In this document: piece by piece, positions 28,818-32,168 of the stretch
Layout: each line of letters starts with the position of its first letter
How positions within the stretch are numbered: the first letter of the stretch is position 1
Assembly: GCA_023515795.1 (NCBI GenBank)
Contig: JALGPX010000123.1
Coordinates: 1 to 32,168 of the forward strand
Direction: 5' to 3'
DNA from: Amoeboaphelidium occidentale
Taxonomy: Eukaryota > Aphelidiomycota > Aphelidea
Length of the DNA stretch: 32,168 nucleotides
The notes under the pieces: generated by a model
The model's database searches: none
What the model was told of the DNA's origin: nothing
Seen by the model: the letters and a program-made list of their open reading frames with translations, nothing else
Position numbers and translations under genes: made by a program

Positions 28818-30440
28818 CTATTTCTTCAATTTTGCAAACGGAAGCATAGACTGAAGTGAATTGCTAAACTCTTCCGCTGGAATAACAATTTTTGACACTG
28901 GTTTATGCTTCTTCGGAGGATTTTGTTCCGGTAAGTTCTCTTTCTTGGTTGGCGATTCTTCATGATCGCTTTCTTCATCACTATCACTAACAATCCTTGG
29001 ACTAGAATACACTTTCCGCTTTTTGACAGGTTCCGGACTTTTGGGCTTTACAGATTTTGTGTTTGGATAAGATACGGCATCCATCAGTGCAACACAACTT
29101 TTAACAAGACCCACGTAATCCGCTTTGAGGTGCGATGGAATGCTCTCTTTGATAAACTTTCTATCTTCGCTTGGGCCATTTTTATCATTCAGTTTCATTA
29201 TGAGTTTAAAGAGGAAATCTGGCAATGCTGATAATTGCACAATCTCTCTTTCGGAAAAACTATTCAAGTTCTTTCTAAGACGATTCTCAACACCAGCAAG
29301 AACCAACCAGCAAAGCTTTTGATAATTTGGAAATCTGTAAAGTTGAGGTATTTTACAATTATCTTCAAGATTGTAGACAGAAAGCTGCATCCTTGCCGCA
29401 AAATTATGCAAAAGGTTTCCACCGATGACAATTGAATCTTCTGGTGTATACACTCCATGAATCCAGCCTGATGGTATGAGCATCGTTTCGCCGGCGTGTA
29501 AAGTTATTTGAAAGCATTTCCTAACCCAATCTGCAAAGAATATCTTGGATTGTTCTGGCGAAGTAGAAAACCGTAAATACATCCGAAGATTCTCAGGAGT
29601 TGGCGGAATCATATAGAAAAACTTCTTTCCGGAAAGGAGGTGATAATAAACGGAGGTCCCTCCAAAATCAACATGGAAATCAGTCCAACATCCAGCAGGC
29701 GACATTAGACAATATTTTTGTACTTTTGGTTTCCCTTCCAAATCTTTGGGCCAGTATTTATCAACCCAATCTAACTCTCTAACAATTGCTGGACGCTGAA
29801 TGCTTTGACCGAATTCTGTATCAGAAACTTCCAAGGAAATCACATTCAACAACTTTTGTTTTTCCGTAGAGTGAAAGTAATCAGCCCAGTCATTCATTTT
29901 CCATCCGACCAAAGGTTCCTGGGTATGTACGTCCATAATCTCAACTGGAATATTCCCTGTCAAGCGGGAAATCTGTCGCACTGATATTTTACTCGACGGC
30001 ATCTTCATGTCCATTTGCGCTCCCTTCTCAAAAAGTACGGGATCAGCAAAGCCGTGCTTCTGGATGTACGCCAAATTGAAACAGTCTTCGTCCAATGTAT
30101 TGGATGCGTTGCTCCGTTTGAATTTCTTCACACGCATCATTTCAAAGTTCTTCCTCTTCAACAGATTCGCAATATTCTTGGAAGATGCAGGCTGTTGATA
30201 AATGCAATTGAAAAGACCTGAGTTTACTTTTGCAGATTTGAACTGAGTGGGTCCATGTTCTTTAGCGCAATTAGCACAGTGAAACCTTTGAACATTCTGC
30301 GCTGAAAGCTCATCAAGCCCTGAGCAAACTTGGTGCACCCACACAGAGCAAACGTCGCACTCGATCATAAACAGATCGTCCCAAGGTTTTCCACATATGC
30401 AAGTTTCTACTTTTTGTGCTTCCGTTTCCGTTATAGTCAT
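28818..30440 (-). CDS. PHD-JmjC histone lysine demethylase (KDM7/Jhd1-like)
   Basis: This is an intronless protein of 540 residues from the ATG at 30440; an in-frame ATG at 30527 would add 29. A PHD finger starts at once (about 12-60: CICGKPW, MIECDVCSVWVHQVC, HCANC) and should read methylated histone H3. A JmjC domain lies at about 185-365, with TDFHVDFGGTSVYYHLL giving His256 and Asp258 of the iron site, and IPSGWIHGVYTPEDS providing the second histidine. The Fe(II)/2-oxoglutarate dioxygenase removes methyl groups from histone lysines. PHD directly before JmjC is the layout of KDM7 (PHF8/PHF2) and yeast Jhd1. The C-terminal 100 residues are Ser/Lys-rich. The shorter start is preferred because AT-rich leader-like sequence precedes it. 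Confidence 0.92.
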   Translation of the reverse strand: MTITETEAQKVETCICGKPWDDLFMIECDVCSVWVHQVCSGLDELSAQNVQRFHCANCAKEHGPTQFKSAKVNSGLFNCIYQQPASSKNIANLLKRKNFEMMRVKKFKRSNASNTLDEDCFNLAYIQKHGFADPVLFEKGAQMDMKMPSSKISVRQISRLTGNIPVEIMDVHTQEPLVGWKMNDWADYFHSTEKQKLLNVISLEVSDTEFGQSIQRPAIVRELDWVDKYWPKDLEGKPKVQKYCLMSPAGCWTDFHVDFGGTSVYYHLLSGKKFFYMIPPTPENLRMYLRFSTSPEQSKIFFADWVRKCFQITLHAGETMLIPSGWIHGVYTPEDSIVIGGNLLHNFAARMQLSVYNLEDNCKIPQLYRFPNYQKLCWLVLAGVENRLRKNLNSFSEREIVQLSALPDFLFKLIMKLNDKNGPSEDRKFIKESIPSHLKADYVGLVKSCVALMDAVSYPNTKSVKPKSPEPVKKRKVYSSPRIVSDSDEESDHEESPTKKENLPEQNPPKKHKPVSKIVIPAEEFSNSLQSMLPFAKLKK

Positions 30441-30527
30441 TTTTTTAATAAAAAAATTGCTCCTTTTTCGTTGTCGATCAATGTAACGCTTTATACAAGA
30501 TCGACATTCTACCTGCGGGTTTAACAT

Positions 30528-31428
30528 TTTCCGCTTCGGGGCGTCTGCTGCGCTTCCACTTATTCGTTACAGCGACTGTTCTTCAACTTCTGCTTTGATT
30601 CTCTTTGTTGGAACATGTGGGAATAGCAAATGACGTGATTACAATTAAACGAAGAAGTGTGGCTTGTGCATTTGTGGCTGAGCATAAAAGTCTAAAACGG
30701 AAAGAATAAAATCGAGAGTTGGTCGTGACTTAAGTTCAAGTTTTCAGTCCATAAGTTCATAGTCTAAGTTGTCACGGTCGATTCCAAGACTCTTACACTC
30801 TTACACTTTTGCTGATTCATACTCTGTATAGTTTTAATATACGTATACTCCTTTACTTTTGCTACGCACTCATCTGCTCATCATACTATAACTTTGCAGA
30901 ACTTAATTGGTACTAACAGAAGATCTGTTGTTAAGGAGAATACTGAGTTGTATGAAAATGACATATTCATGAAGGCTTGCTGAAGATTTAGATGAGAATA
31001 TCTCACAGAGAACATGATGTCGTTTCCTTTGCTTCTGTAAATACTTCTACATGGTCGCGATAGTATGCAAGGACTTGCTCGCCGTATCCAAACGCAGGAG
31101 CTCGAGTAGTGTACGTTTGGACGCTGAGACAGCAGACACGTGTCTCGCTAGAATTTAAACGAGTTTTAATTTACAATGGTTTTAATTTGAACAAGCTCTT
31201 GGTTAAAGAACACAAAGAAAGATCGCATAGTATTTGCTTGCTCTTCTGGTAATGCAGTCTTCGTTATAAAAGTCGTTGAAACAAGTCATCTATTTGTATC
31301 AATGAGAAAAATGGCAGAACACTATCTGAAAACGAGATCGAGGTTCCGTACATCAATACCTGATACATAGCGATGAATGGATATAGCATAACGCAAACAT
31401 GGGCATCAATACATTAAGTATTTTCTAG
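30528..31428. other. Gene-free stretch upstream of the Fanzor gene
   Basis: About 900 bases, the longest stretch here without a recognisable gene. It must contain the promoter of the demethylase gene (minus). I found no tRNA and no convincing long open frame on either strand. Two local symmetries stand out: an 8-bp inverted repeat (31087-31094 with 31114-31121) and a 12-bp perfect palindrome (31134-31145). No terminal inverted repeat that would mark an element end could be identified by eye. Confidence 0.5.
31087..31145. repeat. Inverted repeat and adjacent 12-bp palindrome
   Basis: TCCAAACG (31087-31094) is mirrored by CGTTTGGA (31114-31121) across a 19-base spacer that itself contains GAGCTC. 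Thirteen bases further is the perfect palindrome AGACACGTGTCT (31134-31145) with an E-box-like CACGTG core. Both are visible directly. Whether they are protein-binding sites, a hairpin or chance is unknown. Confidence 0.6.
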
Positions 31429-32168
31429 GATAGGTTTGAGGAATCATTGTTACAACCATTCAATCACGTCCTCCAATCTATCAAGAACAATGAGATTACT
31501 ATCATCAATAATAAAATCTCACTTTCATCTTCAAGGTGCTTTATATATGACTGCGCATGTAAAGCCCAACCTCCAACAAAATTTTTGGCGGAAGAAGTTT
31601 GAAAAGATCCTCTGTTAAGAAATCGTGGTGGTCGTTCATCGGACCAATGTGGACGCTTCTCAAGTCGGCCTTTAAAAACTATAAAAAGGTTCAGTTGGAT
31701 CATAAAAAGTCTCGGAAGAAAAGAAAAGGTGTACGACTCTTTACTTTAGTTCCTTTGTGCAATTACCAACAACGCCACATTCCCATTGATTCTGGTGGTT
31801 TGCAAGAGATATTAAAGGCGGCTGGGTTTTCATACAAGTTTGCAAGTTCATCAAGAGACTCCGTGTACGACAATCCCGACTTGTACTGGCGCTCATTGTT
31901 TTCTTTGGAGAAAATTGAAACATTTTACTTAAGTACGTCCTTTAGTGATTCGCAGACTGCTAATATTGTAGATAAAACACAATCCAGGAGATTCGCCTAC
32001 TCAATAACAACTGACGGTATTCAGGTTGGAATTAACGTTTTGAAACTCAAACATGTGTCAGAGACTAACGATTGGGGTTTGACACCAGAAATTGAATTTG
32101 TTCCTTTACATGTGACACCCAAAACAAGAATAATAGGGCTAGATCCTGGCCGCAGAAATTTATATGAT
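31429..32168 (+). CDS. Fanzor (eukaryotic TnpB-like RNA-guided nuclease), partial at window end
   Basis: The frame is open from 31563 to the window edge (first ATG 31647). It contains features of Fanzor N-terminal halves: a basic stretch KKSRKKRK (31704-31727) that can act as a nuclear signal, RLFTLVPLCN followed by RHIPID, then RRFAYSITTDGIQVGINV, and finally RIIGLDPGRRNLYD. In the last piece the Asp at 32142-32144 is the expected RuvC-I catalytic residue. The RuvC-II Glu, the zinc finger and the RuvC-III Asp would lie beyond the window. Just upstream, 31429-31599 is open in a different frame, directly after an acceptor-like TTTTCTAG. It reads like protein and may be a 5' exon, but the link between the two frames near a T-run (31582-31586) is unresolved: short intron, indel or sequence error. 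Whether the gene is intact cannot be judged. Confidence 0.78.

Noticed and set aside
30007-30221. Two overlapping plus-strand frames inside the demethylase gene
   Set aside because: They are shadows of the PHD-JmjC coding sequence, with no family features of their own.
30780-30880. Pyrimidine-rich repeats (CTCTTACAC units) as a promoter or CRISPR-like array
   Set aside because: There are only two to three imperfect short units, without regular spacers, which is ordinary low-complexity intergenic sequence.
31464-31703. Minus-strand 79-residue frame near the end of the window
   Set aside because: It overlaps the Fanzor coding region in antisense and shows no recognisable motif.
1-32168. tRNA, rRNA or retroelement sequences
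   Set aside because: Scanning by eye found no cloverleaf-like tRNA, no rRNA segment and no reverse transcriptase or integrase motifs; a tRNA search program would be needed to exclude small RNA genes fully.

Overview
The window is nuclear DNA of a small-genome eukaryote, most likely an early-diverging, flagellated (zoosporic) fungus. Several things point that way. An Svf1-family protein, an Eaf6 subunit, a Yop1/REEP protein and a PHD-JmjC demethylase sit beside a centrin. The standard genetic code works throughout. The genes are AT-leaning, lie on both strands, are tens to a few hundred bases apart, and are interrupted only by very short introns. Rozella-like and chytrid lineages both fit; I cannot choose a species from sequence alone.

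Layout. Positions 1-655 hold scrambled partial copies of the first gene, with single N bases, followed by its leader. Next on the plus strand come a low-complexity helical-repeat protein, a tail-anchored protein and a centrin (656-3718). The minus strand then carries a USP32-like ubiquitin protease, a four-exon coiled-coil protein and Svf1 (3769-10954). A 118-base divergent promoter separates Svf1 from cytosolic glutamyl-tRNA synthetase (11073-13211). Minus-strand genes follow: a TEY-type MAP kinase, a REEP/Yop1 protein, an RRM protein and an unresolved small gene (13240-about 16850). The plus strand then has Eaf6, a G3BP-like NTF2/RRM protein, a small type I membrane protein and an acidic RING protein (16872-20734). 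An ankyrin protein (minus) shares a 47-base promoter with a single-domain voltage-gated-type cation channel (plus). A PA-TM-RING ubiquitin ligase, COA4, an FHA protein of SLMAP type, an ankyrin-coiled-coil RasGEF and a PHD-JmjC demethylase follow.

After about 0.9 kb without a recognisable gene, the last 600 bases contain the N-terminal part of a Fanzor (eukaryotic TnpB-like, RNA-guided nuclease) gene. It ends at the window edge just after its RuvC-I aspartate. This is the most unusual system in the window.

The host genes do not form an operon-like pathway. Recurring themes are ubiquitin (USP, two RING proteins), signalling (MAPK, RasGEF, FHA, channel), chromatin (Eaf6, JmjC) and RNA (G3BP-like, RRM). 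I reconstructed 18 coding introns of 30-50 nt plus one 41-nt leader intron. All keep the reading frame, and several were needed to see the true proteins (coiled-coil gene, Svf1, FHA protein, channel).
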